Source of the DNA: Micromonospora zamorensis
GTDB taxonomy: Bacteria; Actinomycetota; Actinomycetes; Mycobacteriales; Micromonosporaceae
NCBI RefSeq assembly: GCF_900090275.1
Contig: NZ_LT607755.1
Coordinates: 3,038,001 to 3,102,000 of the forward strand
Direction: 5' to 3'
Length of the DNA: 64,000 bases
Both the position numbers and the translations under genes were made by a program. The notes below the pieces were generated by a model, which searched no databases, was not told the DNA's origin, and saw only the letters and a list, made by a program, of their open reading frames with translations. Shown piece after piece: positions 1 through 8,419 of the stretch; position 1 is the first letter of the stretch, and each line of letters starts with the position of its first letter.

Positions 1-419
1 AAGCTCACCCCGACGGTGTCGCGCCCCCGATGGCGGTGGGCCCAGACCGCACCCGTGATGATCGCCCCGGAGGCCCCCACGATCGCGTTGGCGCCGAGCA
101 CGCCGAGGCTGAAGTCGGCGGCGTGCATCGAACCGCCCCGCCCGGCGTTGAGGCCGGTGACCCGACCGCACAGCTCGGCGAGCATCCGGGTCGGGTCCGC
201 GCCCCGGGCCAGGACGTGCCCGTGTCCGCGATGGGTGCCGGCGATCACGTCGTCGGCACCCAGGGCGGCGCAGACGCCGGCGGCGATCCCCTCCTGACCG
301 AGGTACGGGTGGATGCCGCCGACGATCTGCCCGCCGTGGACCAGCTCCACCGCCCGTTCCTCGAACCGGCGGATCAGCCGGACCGTGCGGTAGAGCCGGA
401 CCGGGTCGGCGTCGGTCAC
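1..419 (-). CDS. Thiamine-diphosphate-dependent E1 alpha subunit, 2-oxoacid dehydrogenase type (partial)
   Basis: The minus strand reads from a GTG at 419 through the window edge, giving about 139 N-terminal residues. They carry the E1-alpha pattern: an RRFEERA helix, [11 protein letters not shown], the THRGHGH segment and [11 protein letters not shown], which in pyruvate/acetoin dehydrogenase E1 alpha subunits border the thiamine diphosphate site. Such subunits work with an E1 beta partner, presumably just outside the window. The start overlaps the stop of the preceding DUF3050 gene (GTGA), so it is the most distal visible gene of the minus operon. Inference: in this cluster it may oxidatively decarboxylate an aryl-2-oxoacid to an acyl thioester, as E1-type pairs do in phenylglycine pathways, rather than serve central metabolism. 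Confidence 0.85.
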   Translation of the reverse strand, partial: MTDADPVRLYRTVRLIRRFEERAVELVHGGQIVGGIHPYLGQEGIAAGVCAALGADDVIAGTHRGHGHVLARGADPTRMLAELCGRVTGLNAGRGGSMHAADFSLGVLGANAIVGASGAIITGAVWAHRHRGRDTVGVS

Positions 420-1207
420 GCCGGTCCCTTGATGGCGGCGAGGATGTCGTCCCAGAGTCGGGCCCGGGCGGTGAGGGCGGTGTTGACCGTGTCGGCGCAC
501 TCCTGCCACTTGGTGTCGTCGTCGCCGCACAGGTCGGCGAGCATCTGCATGGCCATCGGGGTGTGCTGTTCGCCGTCGACCTCGATGTGCCGCTCCAGGT
601 AGTCGACGAACGTGTGCAACCGGTTGCTGCGCTCGTTGACCGAGACGACCTGCGTGAACATGTCCGGGATGAGGTCCTCACGACCGAACGCGAAGGCCGC
701 CGCCTGGCAGTGCACCGGTGTCGACTCGATGATCCGCCAGGTGGTGGCGGCGAACCTCGCCGACGCGGCCGGCACCCCGGCCTCGGTGAGCGCGTCGGTC
801 ACCGGCCGGCCGGCGCGCAGCAGGTCGACGAGGGCGTTCACGGCCGTGGTGTCCGCGCCGGCCTCGACCATGCCCTGCACGTACAGCTCGAAGTGGCTGA
901 TGTAGCCGCCGCCCAGCTCGTCGCTCTCCTCGACCATGACGATGTCGTTGATGAGGCGGCGGCTGCCGGTCGGGCCGGTCGGGATCCACGGCACGGTGAC
1001 GCAGGTCAGCTGCCGTTGCAACGACTTCAGCAGGGACATGAAGTCCCAGACCGCGAAGACGTGGTGCTGCATGAAGGTGACCAGCGCCTCATGGGTGTCC
1101 AGGTTGGCGTAGAGCGGGTGCTTGACCACCACGTCACGGCGGTCGGTCACCGCCTTTTCCAGCCGTTCGATGCCCGGGTGGGTCCTACCCCAGTCGTAGC
1201 GTGACAT
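416..1207 (-). CDS. DUF3050 family protein, possible heme-oxygenase-like diiron oxidase
   Basis: This 263-residue protein matches the DUF3050 family (all-helical, heme-oxygenase-like fold by my recollection). The sequence has spaced acidic/His residues that could bind two irons: E97 and H105 ([15 protein letters not shown]), E177 (FGREDL) and the cluster [13 protein letters not shown] with H207, D211 and H215. That last cluster resembles the helix-3 motif of heme-oxygenase-like diiron oxidases. The family function is not established. It lies one base downstream of the PhyH-like oxygenase stop and overlaps the E1 alpha start, so the three are co-transcribed. Inference: it is an oxidative tailoring or precursor enzyme acting with HmaS and PhyH. 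Confidence 0.75.
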   Translation of the reverse strand: MSRYDWGRTHPGIERLEKAVTDRRDVVVKHPLYANLDTHEALVTFMQHHVFAVWDFMSLLKSLQRQLTCVTVPWIPTGPTGSRRLINDIVMVEESDELGGGYISHFELYVQGMVEAGADTTAVNALVDLLRAGRPVTDALTEAGVPAASARFAATTWRIIESTPVHCQAAAFAFGREDLIPDMFTQVVSVNERSNRLHTFVDYLERHIEVDGEQHTPMAMQMLADLCGDDDTKWQECADTVNTALTARARLWDDILAAIKGPA

Positions 1208-1208
1208 G

Positions 1209-2138
1209 TCAGCCTCCCTGTTGGGCGCGGTGGCGCCAGATGACCGGGCAGTAGTCGGGGTCCGCGTAGTCGGGCCGCCCCTCGTGGGTGCGGCGGACCA
1301 GCACGTCGTGGTTGTACGCGGCGAGCGTGCCGTCGGAGAGCGGATACTCCCGCCAGGCGTTGTCGCCGTCCTGCAGGTGCAGCGAGATCGCCTGTCGGGG
1401 GCGACCGCTGACGTTGGGGCCGCTGCCGTGATAGGTGCGGCAGTGGTGGAAGCTCACGTGTCCCTTGGGGATCACCATGGGGATCTTGCGGATCTCCGCG
1501 CCGTTGTACGCGGCGTTCTCGGCCAGCATCTCCTCCAGCTGGCTGCGGTCCCGGTCGGCGAAGTGCCGCACCACTGTGTCGTCGGCGCCGATTTCCTTCC
1601 ACCGGTGCGAGCCGTCGACCATGGTGATGGTGCCCATCTCCTCCCCACAGTCGTGGAACGGGATGAACGCGGTGAGCATCTTCTCCGACGACGAGGACGC
1701 CCAGTAGTGCTTGTCGAAGTGCCAGGGCACGATGTTGCTCGGCTCGCCGGAGATCGGCGGCTTGTAGATCAGCGTGGACTGGAAGACCCGGATCTCGTCG
1801 GCCTGGGCGAGCCGGGCCGCCACCGCCCCGACCAGCGGCTTACGCAGGATCGCGCCCAGCCCGTCGTGCTCGTGGTGGACGTAGTCGTTGTGCCGTTGCA
1901 CCGGCCCCGACGACGGCTCCCAGTAGGCCAGCTTCGGGGGCCGCACCGGCAACCGCCGGTCCCGCTCACCGTCGTAGTAGCGCTGCGCGGCGGCGGCGAG
2001 GGCGTCCACCTCGTCGTCGGTGAACACCTTCTTCGACAGGTACCAGCCGTGCTCGGCGTAGTGCCGCACGTCGTCGTCGGACGGCAGCAGGGCCTGCTCC
2101 TCGGCGGTCAGCGTCGGTTCGTAGCCGGTCACGCTCAC
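1209..2138 (-). CDS. Phytanoyl-CoA dioxygenase (PhyH)-family Fe(II)/2-oxoglutarate oxygenase
   Basis: The 309-residue product carries the 2-His-1-carboxylate facial triad of this family: H140 and D142 in PWHFDKHYW, the distal H237 in RTYHGSGPN, and R248 (RPRQAISLH) for 2-oxoglutarate. The length is normal for PhyH enzymes, which hydroxylate or otherwise oxidise small or carrier-bound substrates in secondary metabolism. The GTG start at 2138 overlaps the hmaS stop (GTGA), indicating translational coupling. The context suggests oxidation of the 4-hydroxymandelate-derived unit or the assembled chain. The substrate cannot be read from the sequence. Confidence 0.88.
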   Translation of the reverse strand: MSVTGYEPTLTAEEQALLPSDDDVRHYAEHGWYLSKKVFTDDEVDALAAAAQRYYDGERDRRLPVRPPKLAYWEPSSGPVQRHNDYVHHEHDGLGAILRKPLVGAVAARLAQADEIRVFQSTLIYKPPISGEPSNIVPWHFDKHYWASSSSEKMLTAFIPFHDCGEEMGTITMVDGSHRWKEIGADDTVVRHFADRDRSQLEEMLAENAAYNGAEIRKIPMVIPKGHVSFHHCRTYHGSGPNVSGRPRQAISLHLQDGDNAWREYPLSDGTLAAYNHDVLVRRTHEGRPDYADPDYCPVIWRHRAQQGG

Positions 2139-3226
2139 GCCCCCACCCCCTGTGGTGTGGCCGCCACCGCGGCCAACTCCCGTTCCTTGGCCTCGTAGAG
2201 CGCCTTGATGTTGCCGCTGCCGAAGCCCCGCGCGCCGCGCCGCTCGATCAGCTCCAGAAAGAGCGTGCGGCGTACGTGCATCGACTCGGCGAAGATCTGC
2301 AACAGCTGGCCGTCGTGGTCGGAGTCGACCAGCACGCCCAGCTCGCGCAGCCGGTCCAGTGGGGCGTCCACCCGACCGACCCGTGCTTCGAGGGAGTCGT
2401 AGTAGCTGCCGGGTGTGCCGGCGAAGCGCACCCCGCGCCGGCCCAACGCCTCGACCGCGGTGAGGATGTCGTCGGTGCGCAGCCCCAGGTGCTGCACTCC
2501 CCCGCCGGCGTGCTGGTCGAGGAACGCGTCGATCTGCCCCGGCCGCCGGGCCCGGTCCGGTTCCAGCAGCACCACGGTGACCCGCCCGGACGGGCTCTGC
2601 ACCACCTTGGAGTTCATCCCCTGCCCGTCGACCTCGATGTGTTCCTCGAAGATCTCCGCGAAGTCGAACAGCTTCTCGAAGTGCCGGACCGTCTCGTCGA
2701 GCTGACCGGGCGGCACGCAGACCGCCAGGTGGTCGATCTCGGCGAGCACCGGCGGATGACCCTCCCCACCGGACGGTGCCGGTGTGATGACGCCGGGCAG
2801 GAACTCGGCCCGGTCACCGCGGCGCTGCACCAGCCGGTGCCGCACGTCGGCGAAGCCGTCCACCTCGGCGGTCACCACCTCGGCGTCCGCACCGGTGACG
2901 GTGGTCGGTGGCGTCACCCCGGTCGCGCCGCGGCCCACCAGCTCGGCGTACGCGGACGCGACGTCGTCGACCTCGACCCCGACGACGGCGATGCCGTCAC
3001 CGTGGCGCTGGACGTATCTGGCCGCCGGATGCTCGGCGCTGAGCCCCGAGGTGAGCAGCAGTCGGATGTCGCCGTGGCAGAGCAGCAGCGAGCGCTGCCC
3101 TTCCAGCCCGGTCTCCGGGCCACCCTGGCCACAGATCTCGAAGCCGACGGCGGTGCTGAAGTAGAAGGCCGCCTGTCGGGCGTCCCCCACGTAGAGTTCG
3201 ATGTGGTCGATACCACGGATGTCCAT
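2135..3226 (-). CDS. hmaS: 4-hydroxymandelate synthase-like non-heme iron dioxygenase
   Basis: The protein is a two-domain vicinal-oxygen-chelate enzyme of the HPPD/HmaS family (363 residues from the chosen ATG). Iron ligands are H166 (EIDHLAV), H246 (GVQHLGL) and E325 (FLELIER). The segment MNSKVVQSPSG...LLEPDRARRPGQID is HmaS-like. HPPD enzymes carry a Pro and the catalytic Asn of an N-E-P motif there, whereas this protein has L-E-P. HmaS converts 4-hydroxyphenylpyruvate to L-4-hydroxymandelate, the first step toward 4-hydroxyphenylglycine or 4-hydroxyphenylglyoxylate. The start at 3226 gives the family N-terminus MDIRGIDHIE; a GTG at 3247 is an alternative. No Hmo oxidase or HpgT aminotransferase is visible, so free hydroxyphenylglycine may not be the end product. 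Confidence 0.85.
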   Translation of the reverse strand: MDIRGIDHIELYVGDARQAAFYFSTAVGFEICGQGGPETGLEGQRSLLLCHGDIRLLLTSGLSAEHPAARYVQRHGDGIAVVGVEVDDVASAYAELVGRGATGVTPPTTVTGADAEVVTAEVDGFADVRHRLVQRRGDRAEFLPGVITPAPSGGEGHPPVLAEIDHLAVCVPPGQLDETVRHFEKLFDFAEIFEEHIEVDGQGMNSKVVQSPSGRVTVVLLEPDRARRPGQIDAFLDQHAGGGVQHLGLRTDDILTAVEALGRRGVRFAGTPGSYYDSLEARVGRVDAPLDRLRELGVLVDSDHDGQLLQIFAESMHVRRTLFLELIERRGARGFGSGNIKALYEAKERELAAVAATPQGVGA

Positions 3227-3299
3227 GTCCCCTGAAACCCCTCCCACACATTTCCCCCGTGTTGCCGTCCGGGCGCGCCCGCCCGGGATGCCGCGTCGA

Positions 3300-4538
3300 T
3301 CACCTCCTCGGCTCGGCGACGCGCGCGAGCAGCAGGCTCACGTTCTGACCGCCGAACCCGAACGAGTTGGTGACCGCGTACTCCGGGTCGGCCTTGCGGG
3401 GCGCGCCACGGATGTGGTCCGCCGGGCAGGCCGGGTCCGGGTCGTCGAGGTGGTACGTCGGCGGCAGCAGCCCCCGACCGAGCGCCAGCGCGGTGACCGC
3501 CGCCTCCAGGACCCCGGAGGCGCCGAGCAGGTGCCCGGTGAGCGCCTTGGTGGAGCTGACCGGCACACCGCCGACGCCGAACACGTCGGCGAGGGCGGTG
3601 GTCTCCGCGATGTCACCGAGCTTCGTCGCGGTGCCGTGCGCGTTGACGTAGCCGACCGCCGCCGCGGGCACACCGGAGCTGCGCAGCGCGCGCCGGATGC
3701 ACGCGGCCGCGCCGGCACCGTCCGGGCGGGGTGCGGTCGGGTGGTACGCGTCAGTGGTCGCGCCGTGGCCGGCCACTTCGGCGTACGCGGTGACTCCGCG
3801 CGCCGCTGCGTGCTCGGCACGTTCCAGCACCAGCAGCGCGGCGCCCTCGGCCAGCACGAACCCGCTGCGGGAGGTGTCGAACGGCCGACTCGCCCGGGCC
3901 GGGTCGTCGCCGGCTCGGGCCAGGGCGCGCGCGTTGCCGAAGGTGTCGGCGAAGGTCGGGAACAGCGGTGCCTCGCTGGCCCCGCAGAGCACCACGTCGA
4001 CCTCTCCGGTGGCGATGAGCCGAACCCCGTCGGCGACCGCCTGCGCGCCGGAGGCGCAGGCGGTGCCGACCGACGAGCTGTAGCCGCGGATGCCGTGCGC
4101 GATGGCGATCCGCGCCGCCGGCATGTTCGGCAGGATCCCGGTGAGCAGGTACGGGCTGACCGCCGCCCGACCCCGGGCCGCCCGGGCCAGCACCTGCGAC
4201 TCCAGGGTCGCCATGCCACCGACACCGCCGACGATCACTCCGATCCGGTCGGGGTCGACGTCGCGGCCGACCTCGATGCCGGCGTCGGCGAGCGCGTCGG
4301 CGGCGGCGAGGAGTGCGAGCACCACGATCCGGTCCAGCACCCGGGTCTCCGGCCCGGACGCGACGGTGCGCGGGTCGATGTCGGGCAGCAGGCCGGCGAC
4401 GTCCAACGACTCCCTGACCGGGTGCCCCTCGGGCGGGCGGGTCAGCCCGGAACGGCCGGTGGTCACCGCCTCGAAGGTCTCCTCGACGCCCCGCCCGACC
4501 GGGGTGAACAGACCCATCCCCGTGATCAGGGCGGTCAC
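3300..4538 (-). CDS. Beta-ketoacyl-ACP synthase, FabF/type II PKS family, complete active site
   Basis: This 412-residue condensing enzyme has an intact Cys-His-His site: C161 (VGTACASG), H301 (VNAHGTAT) and H336 (KALTGHLLGASG), with K331. It should perform decarboxylative Claisen condensation between an acyl group on its Cys and malonyl-ACP. It starts at a GTG at 4538, 67 bases after the AMP ligase stop, and is followed after 73 bases by hmaS. It differs from the KSalpha at 12.9-14.2 kb and pairs genetically with the KS-like genes at 6.2-7.9 kb. Inference: it is the catalytic KS of a second type II system in this cluster, either elongating an aryl starter or building a side chain. Confidence 0.9.
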   Translation of the reverse strand: MTALITGMGLFTPVGRGVEETFEAVTTGRSGLTRPPEGHPVRESLDVAGLLPDIDPRTVASGPETRVLDRIVVLALLAAADALADAGIEVGRDVDPDRIGVIVGGVGGMATLESQVLARAARGRAAVSPYLLTGILPNMPAARIAIAHGIRGYSSSVGTACASGAQAVADGVRLIATGEVDVVLCGASEAPLFPTFADTFGNARALARAGDDPARASRPFDTSRSGFVLAEGAALLVLERAEHAAARGVTAYAEVAGHGATTDAYHPTAPRPDGAGAAACIRRALRSSGVPAAAVGYVNAHGTATKLGDIAETTALADVFGVGGVPVSSTKALTGHLLGASGVLEAAVTALALGRGLLPPTYHLDDPDPACPADHIRGAPRKADPEYAVTNSFGFGGQNVSLLLARVAEPRR

Positions 4539-4605
4539 GCCGCCACTCCGCTTCGCTCCGCGCCGGTGCGAGGCTCCACGCTGCTGAGCTGCCTGATTCG
4601 CTCGC

Positions 4606-6222
4606 TCATGACGCCGCCTCGGTGAGGTAGCGCTCGCGCAGGACCACCTTGCGGACCTTGCCGGTCACCGTGACCGGGATGTCCGCGGAGCGCACCGGCA
4701 CGACCCGGCGCAGCGTGTCGCCGACGTCCGCGCCCAGTGCGGCGCGGACCCGTTCGGTGCGGTCCTCGGCCTCGTCGGCGCCGGCGGCCAACTCCAGCAG
4801 CACGTCGGTGACCACACCGTCGGCCTCGGCGACGATCACCACAGTGCAGTCGGTGACGTCCGGGCAGGCGGCCAGGATGCGCTCCTCGGACAACGCGGTG
4901 AACAGGCGTCGGCCGTCACCGGCGTCGACCGAGTCCACCGCCCGGTCCAGGTGGTAGTAGCGCCCCTCGGCGTCGGTGCGGACCAGGTCGCCGGTGAGGT
5001 ACCAGCCGCGCTGACGGAACCGGTACGTGGTGACCGAGTCGTTCCAGTAGCCACGGAACAGCGACGGCGAGTCGACGCCCAGGAAACCCACCTCGCCGGT
5101 CGGGACCGGTTCGCCGTCGGCGTCGAGCACCGCGACCCTGGTGAACTGGTACGGGCGGCCGATGCAGCGGCCGTACCGGTCGGTGTCGGCGCGGTGGGTG
5201 ATGTGGAACATCGAGTGCCCCATCTCGCTGGAGCCCAGCCCGTCGATGAAGACCGAGCCGGGCACCCGCACCACGCCCTCGCGGGTGACCGTGTCCCGGG
5301 AGCCGACCGCGACCAGCCGCCGGATGTGCGGCTCGTGCGAGCAGTCGCCGGTGTTGAACCACAGCCGCACCGAGTCCAGGTCGTACCCGGACAGGTCGAA
5401 GCGGGCCAGCTCGGCCCAGGTGACCGAGAACCCGAACACGCCATCGGGGTGCCAACGTTGGATCGCGTCGAGCACCCGCTCACCGTCCTGTTCGGACAGC
5501 AGCAGCATCTGCGCGGAGTTGCCCAGCGCCTGGTTGACCATCAGCACGGTGGCGGTGTGCGGGGCGGGCAGCGCGTTGAGGATCCGGGTGGTGCCCTGCG
5601 CCTGGGGCATGGTGAGCAGGTGCCGGGTGGCGGCGAAGAGGCTGGCGTGCGAGTGCAGCACCGCCTTGGGCACCCCGGTCGTGCCGGAGGTGTGGGTGAT
5701 CACGATCGGGTCGTCTGGGTGGTGCCGGTAGTGCGCCGGGGCGGCGGACGGGTCACCCGTACCGGCCTGCGCGGGGGTGCCGAGCAGGGGTACGCCCAGG
5801 TCGTGCCCGGCCAGCTGCGCGGTGTGCGCGTCGTCGGCGAGCACACCGACGCCCCGCAGCCGACGGATGTACTCGGCGGCGATCTCCGGACGGAGCTTGC
5901 CGTTCATCAGCGCCGGAATCGCCCCGAGGCGGGCCAGCGCCAGGAAACTGAGCACCATGTCGGCGGCGGCGGTGGCCCAGACGGCGACCGGGTCGCGGGG
6001 ACGTACCCCGCGCTCGTGCAGCCAGGCCGCACGAGCGGCGACGCGCTCGTCGAGCCGACCCAACGTGAGCGGCTCCTCGGCCGGGTGCCCGTCGACGGCC
6101 GTGTCGAAGGTCAACCCGGGGCCGTCCGGGTCGGCGCCGTGTGCCAGCACCCGGGCCAGGACGTTGCCCGCCCCCACCTCGGTGTCGGCGGCCAACGCGC
6201 CCCGCAGTCCTCGTGTCCTCAT
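4606..6222 (-). CDS. AMP-dependent acyl/aryl-acid ligase (ANL family)
   Basis: The 538-residue protein is a full-length adenylating enzyme. The P-loop-like motif THTSGTTGVPKAV sits at about 176-188, a GLGSSEMGH segment near 330 fills the A5 position, GWYLTGDL is the A7 motif, and K522 (VTGKVRK) is the catalytic lysine. It should activate a carboxylic acid as the acyl-AMP and transfer it to CoA or an ACP. ATG 6222 overlaps the stop of the upstream KS-like gene (ATGA). With HmaS downstream and two ACPs upstream, an aromatic acid such as a 4-hydroxymandelate derivative is a plausible substrate. That is inference; specificity residues cannot be assigned by eye. Confidence 0.88.
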   Translation of the reverse strand: MRTRGLRGALAADTEVGAGNVLARVLAHGADPDGPGLTFDTAVDGHPAEEPLTLGRLDERVAARAAWLHERGVRPRDPVAVWATAAADMVLSFLALARLGAIPALMNGKLRPEIAAEYIRRLRGVGVLADDAHTAQLAGHDLGVPLLGTPAQAGTGDPSAAPAHYRHHPDDPIVITHTSGTTGVPKAVLHSHASLFAATRHLLTMPQAQGTTRILNALPAPHTATVLMVNQALGNSAQMLLLSEQDGERVLDAIQRWHPDGVFGFSVTWAELARFDLSGYDLDSVRLWFNTGDCSHEPHIRRLVAVGSRDTVTREGVVRVPGSVFIDGLGSSEMGHSMFHITHRADTDRYGRCIGRPYQFTRVAVLDADGEPVPTGEVGFLGVDSPSLFRGYWNDSVTTYRFRQRGWYLTGDLVRTDAEGRYYHLDRAVDSVDAGDGRRLFTALSEERILAACPDVTDCTVVIVAEADGVVTDVLLELAAGADEAEDRTERVRAALGADVGDTLRRVVPVRSADIPVTVTGKVRKVVLRERYLTEAAS

Positions 6223-6794
6223 GGTCGTCCTTCTCCCCCCAGCAGCACCGCGACCGCCTCGGTCGACGCGTCGGGCGCCTGTTCGATCAGGATCAGCAAC
6301 GCCTCGTCGGCGTCGCCGTCGTACCGCAGCAGGTCCGCCTCGGCGGTGCCGTCGGCGTACGGGTCACCGGTCGGGCTCAGGCAGACCACCGGGCCGCGCA
6401 GGCCCCAGCGGGCCGCGAGGTGCCCGGCGACGCTGTTGGGCACCGACTGGAAGAAGAACAGTGGGCCGATCCGCCCGCCGGCCTCCACAGCCGCCCGTAC
6501 GTGCTCCGCGCTGGTGCGATCACCACTGGCGCTGACCAGCACGATCGCGGTCCGCTTCCACGGGGGCACGCCGGCAACCCCGTACCCGCGCCCCAGACAC
6601 CGCTCCGCCACCGCCACCACCACCGGTGCGAACTGCGAGGACACGAACCCGGGGACGCCCGGCGCCGGCCCGTCGTCGCCCGCCTCGGGCCACCGCGCCT
6701 GCGCCAACACCCTCGTCCCCCGCTCCGCCGACCCCGCACCGACGGGTGCCGTCTCGGGTTCATCGGGGCGGACGGTGGACGACCGCCCGGTCAT
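6219..6794 (-). CDS. Short beta-ketoacyl synthase N-terminal-like protein ('chain length factor' type)
   Basis: The 191-residue protein resembles the ketoacyl-synthase-2 family, a truncated KS N-terminal domain found in aryl-polyene-type gene clusters. The diagnostic segment FFFQSVPNSVAGHLAARWGL lies near residue 113, followed by GPVVCLSP where a full KS would carry its nucleophile region. No C-terminal KS half follows. I chose ATG 6794 because it overlaps the upstream KS stop (ATGA); longer reading into the neighbour is not supported. The role is unknown. In aryl polyene systems such proteins accompany a KS, a KS/CLF partner, two ACPs and a ligase, which is exactly the arrangement here. Confidence 0.78.
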   Translation of the reverse strand: MTGRSSTVRPDEPETAPVGAGSAERGTRVLAQARWPEAGDDGPAPGVPGFVSSQFAPVVVAVAERCLGRGYGVAGVPPWKRTAIVLVSASGDRTSAEHVRAAVEAGGRIGPLFFFQSVPNSVAGHLAARWGLRGPVVCLSPTGDPYADGTAEADLLRYDGDADEALLILIEQAPDASTEAVAVLLGGEGRP

Positions 6795-7900
6795 GGCGCG
6801 CCGACCAGGAGGGCGGTGTTCGCGCCGCCGAACGCCGCGTTGAGGGTCAGCGCGTGCGTCGTGGTCGTCCGGCGGGAGTGGTCCGTGATGACGTCCAGGG
6901 GGCACGCCTCGTCCGGGGCCAACCAGCCGGCGTTGACCGGCAGTTCGCCCTGCCGCAGCGCGAGCGCGGTGACCACCAGTTCGAGCAACCCGGACGCCTC
7001 CAGGGCGTGCCCGTGCACCGACTTCGTGGAGCTGACCGGGACCTGCGCGGCGTGCGCGCCGAGAACCCGGCGCAGGGCTGCCGCCTCGGCGGCGTCGCTC
7101 TGTGGGGTGCCGGTGGCGTTGGCGTTGACGTAACCGACGGCCTGCGGCGGCAGCCCGGCCCGGCGCAGCGCGGCGTCGACCGCACGGGCCAGGCCGGCAC
7201 CGGTCGGGTCCGGCTGGCACGGATGGAACGCGTCCCCGGCCCGCCCCCAGCCCACCACGGTGGCCAGTGGCTCGACGCCCCGCCGCCGCCCGACGCTGGA
7301 TTCCAGCACCACCGCGGCCACGCCGTCGCCGAGCAGCAGCCCGCGTCGGTGGGCGCTGAACGGGCGGACCGCCCCGTCCACCGCGAGGGCCCGGCCGGCG
7401 TCGAACAACGCGAACTGGTCCGGCTCCACCAGGTAACCGGCGGCGACCACCACCCGGTCGACGTCACCCCGGGCGATCAGGGTCGCCGCGTCGGCCACCG
7501 CTGTGCTCGCCGACACGCAGGCGCTGGTGTAGACCCGGGTGTGCCCCGAGAGCCCACACGCCGCGGCGAGCTGGTCGGCGAGCGCACCCGGGGTGGGGCC
7601 CCCTCCCGGTGCCGGTCCGCCGTGCACGGCGAGCAGCAGAGCGCACTGCTCGCGCTGCGCACCGGCCAGGCCGGCCGCGCGGCACGCCGCCTCGATCGCG
7701 GCGGCCAACTCGTCGCCGAGCGAACCGACCTCGGGCAGGGTTGCCGCCACGGTGACCCTGCGGGCGGCGGTGTCGAAGCGGCGTACCGCGCCGAACGCCG
7801 GCACACCGGCCAGCACGCCGGCGAGCTGCGCCTCGGCGCCCCGACCAAGGGCACTGACCGCGTGTACGCCGGTGAGCTGGGTGACGCGCGGCTCAGCCAT
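6791..7900 (-). CDS. Beta-ketoacyl synthase homologue with His-to-Asn substitution
   Basis: This 369-residue KS-fold protein keeps the nucleophile region TSACVSAS (C128) and the second His, H298 (KSVHGHALEASG). The first catalytic His motif N-A-H-G-T reads NANATGTP, so N261 replaces His. In KAS I/II-type enzymes both His residues support malonyl decarboxylation, so this protein may be a partner subunit, an acyltransferase-like loader or a Cys-Asn-His KS. It is shorter at the N-terminus than the KS at 3.3 kb. It overlaps the upstream ACP gene by 8 bases and the KS-N gene by 4, so all are one operon. It probably forms a complex with the intact KS. Confidence 0.85.
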   Translation of the reverse strand: MAEPRVTQLTGVHAVSALGRGAEAQLAGVLAGVPAFGAVRRFDTAARRVTVAATLPEVGSLGDELAAAIEAACRAAGLAGAQREQCALLLAVHGGPAPGGGPTPGALADQLAAACGLSGHTRVYTSACVSASTAVADAATLIARGDVDRVVVAAGYLVEPDQFALFDAGRALAVDGAVRPFSAHRRGLLLGDGVAAVVLESSVGRRRGVEPLATVVGWGRAGDAFHPCQPDPTGAGLARAVDAALRRAGLPPQAVGYVNANATGTPQSDAAEAAALRRVLGAHAAQVPVSSTKSVHGHALEASGLLELVVTALALRQGELPVNAGWLAPDEACPLDVITDHSRRTTTTHALTLNAAFGGANTALLVGAP

Positions 7901-8138
7901 CTGCGGGGGTGGTCAGCGACGCCCGGAACACCGCCAAGGCGTCGTCGACGGTGCGGATGCCGGCCAGCTCGTCGTCGGTGAGGTCGAGCTGGCGGTCGAA
8001 GCGTTGCTCGACGAGGTGCACCAGCCAGGCCAGCTCCATCGAGCCGATCCGGTCGGGCACCTCGGCGGCCGGTTTCGTGGTGAGTTCGGCGAGCATCGTC
8101 AGCAGGTCAGCTCGCCCCAGGTCGGGCTGACCGTCCAT
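7893..8138 (-). CDS. Acyl carrier protein (atypical GSM motif)
   Basis: This 81-residue protein has the four-helix ACP pattern. The phosphopantetheine serine is S33 in RIGSMELAWLVHLVEQRF, where the usual D-S-L reads G-S-M. The acidic helix II (VEQRF, LDLTDDELAGIRTVDDAL) is typical. Start and stop overlap the neighbours (TGATG with the upstream ACP, 8 bases with the KS). The altered motif suggests a carrier recognised by specific partners, and two dissimilar adjacent ACPs match aryl-polyene-type systems. The PPTase at 8420 is the likely activating enzyme. Confidence 0.85.
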   Translation of the reverse strand: MDGQPDLGRADLLTMLAELTTKPAAEVPDRIGSMELAWLVHLVEQRFDRQLDLTDDELAGIRTVDDALAVFRASLTTPADG

Positions 8139-8404
8139 CAGGCTTTGTCGCTCGTCGCCTCGGTGACCCGGTTGGCGACCATGGTGGTGAACTCGCCGAC
8201 CGTCATCAGGGCCAACTGCTCCGACTCGTCGTCGGCGAACGTCACGCCGTACCGGTCCTCGACCCGGACGGACAGGTCGGCCAGGGCGAGCGACTCCAGG
8301 TCGACGCCGGCGGGGCCGAGCGTGGTGTCGTCGTCGAGCCCCTCGACGTCGTAGTTCATGTCGGCGAGCTGCTCGACGACGAAGGCGCGGACCTCGGCTC
8401 TCAT
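8138..8404 (-). CDS. Acyl carrier protein
   Basis: This 88-residue ACP has its modification serine at S38 in GVDLESLALADLSVRVEDRYGV. The acidic helices and the final EFTTMVANRV helix fit the family. It is the first gene of the minus-strand operon that runs to the left window edge. Its ATG is only 15 bases from the GTG of the divergent PPTase gene, so its promoter must lie inside the PPTase coding sequence. The stop overlaps the next ACP start (TGATG). It carries either the aryl starter or growing intermediates; which ACP does which cannot be told from sequence. Confidence 0.87.
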   Translation of the reverse strand: MRAEVRAFVVEQLADMNYDVEGLDDDTTLGPAGVDLESLALADLSVRVEDRYGVTFADDESEQLALMTVGEFTTMVANRVTEATSDKA

Positions 8405-8419
8405 GGATACCCTCTCTGC

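Noticed and set aside
2135..3226. Calling the VOC enzyme a 4-hydroxyphenylpyruvate dioxygenase of tyrosine catabolism
   Set aside because: It lacks the N-E-P Asn and adjacent Pro of HPPD, has the HmaS-type SKVVQSPSG and LEPDR segment, and no homogentisate pathway genes are near.
6219..7220. 333-codon version of the KS-N protein
   Set aside because: The added N-terminal part is a shadow of the upstream KS gene; ATG 6794 gives the ATGA overlap used throughout this operon.
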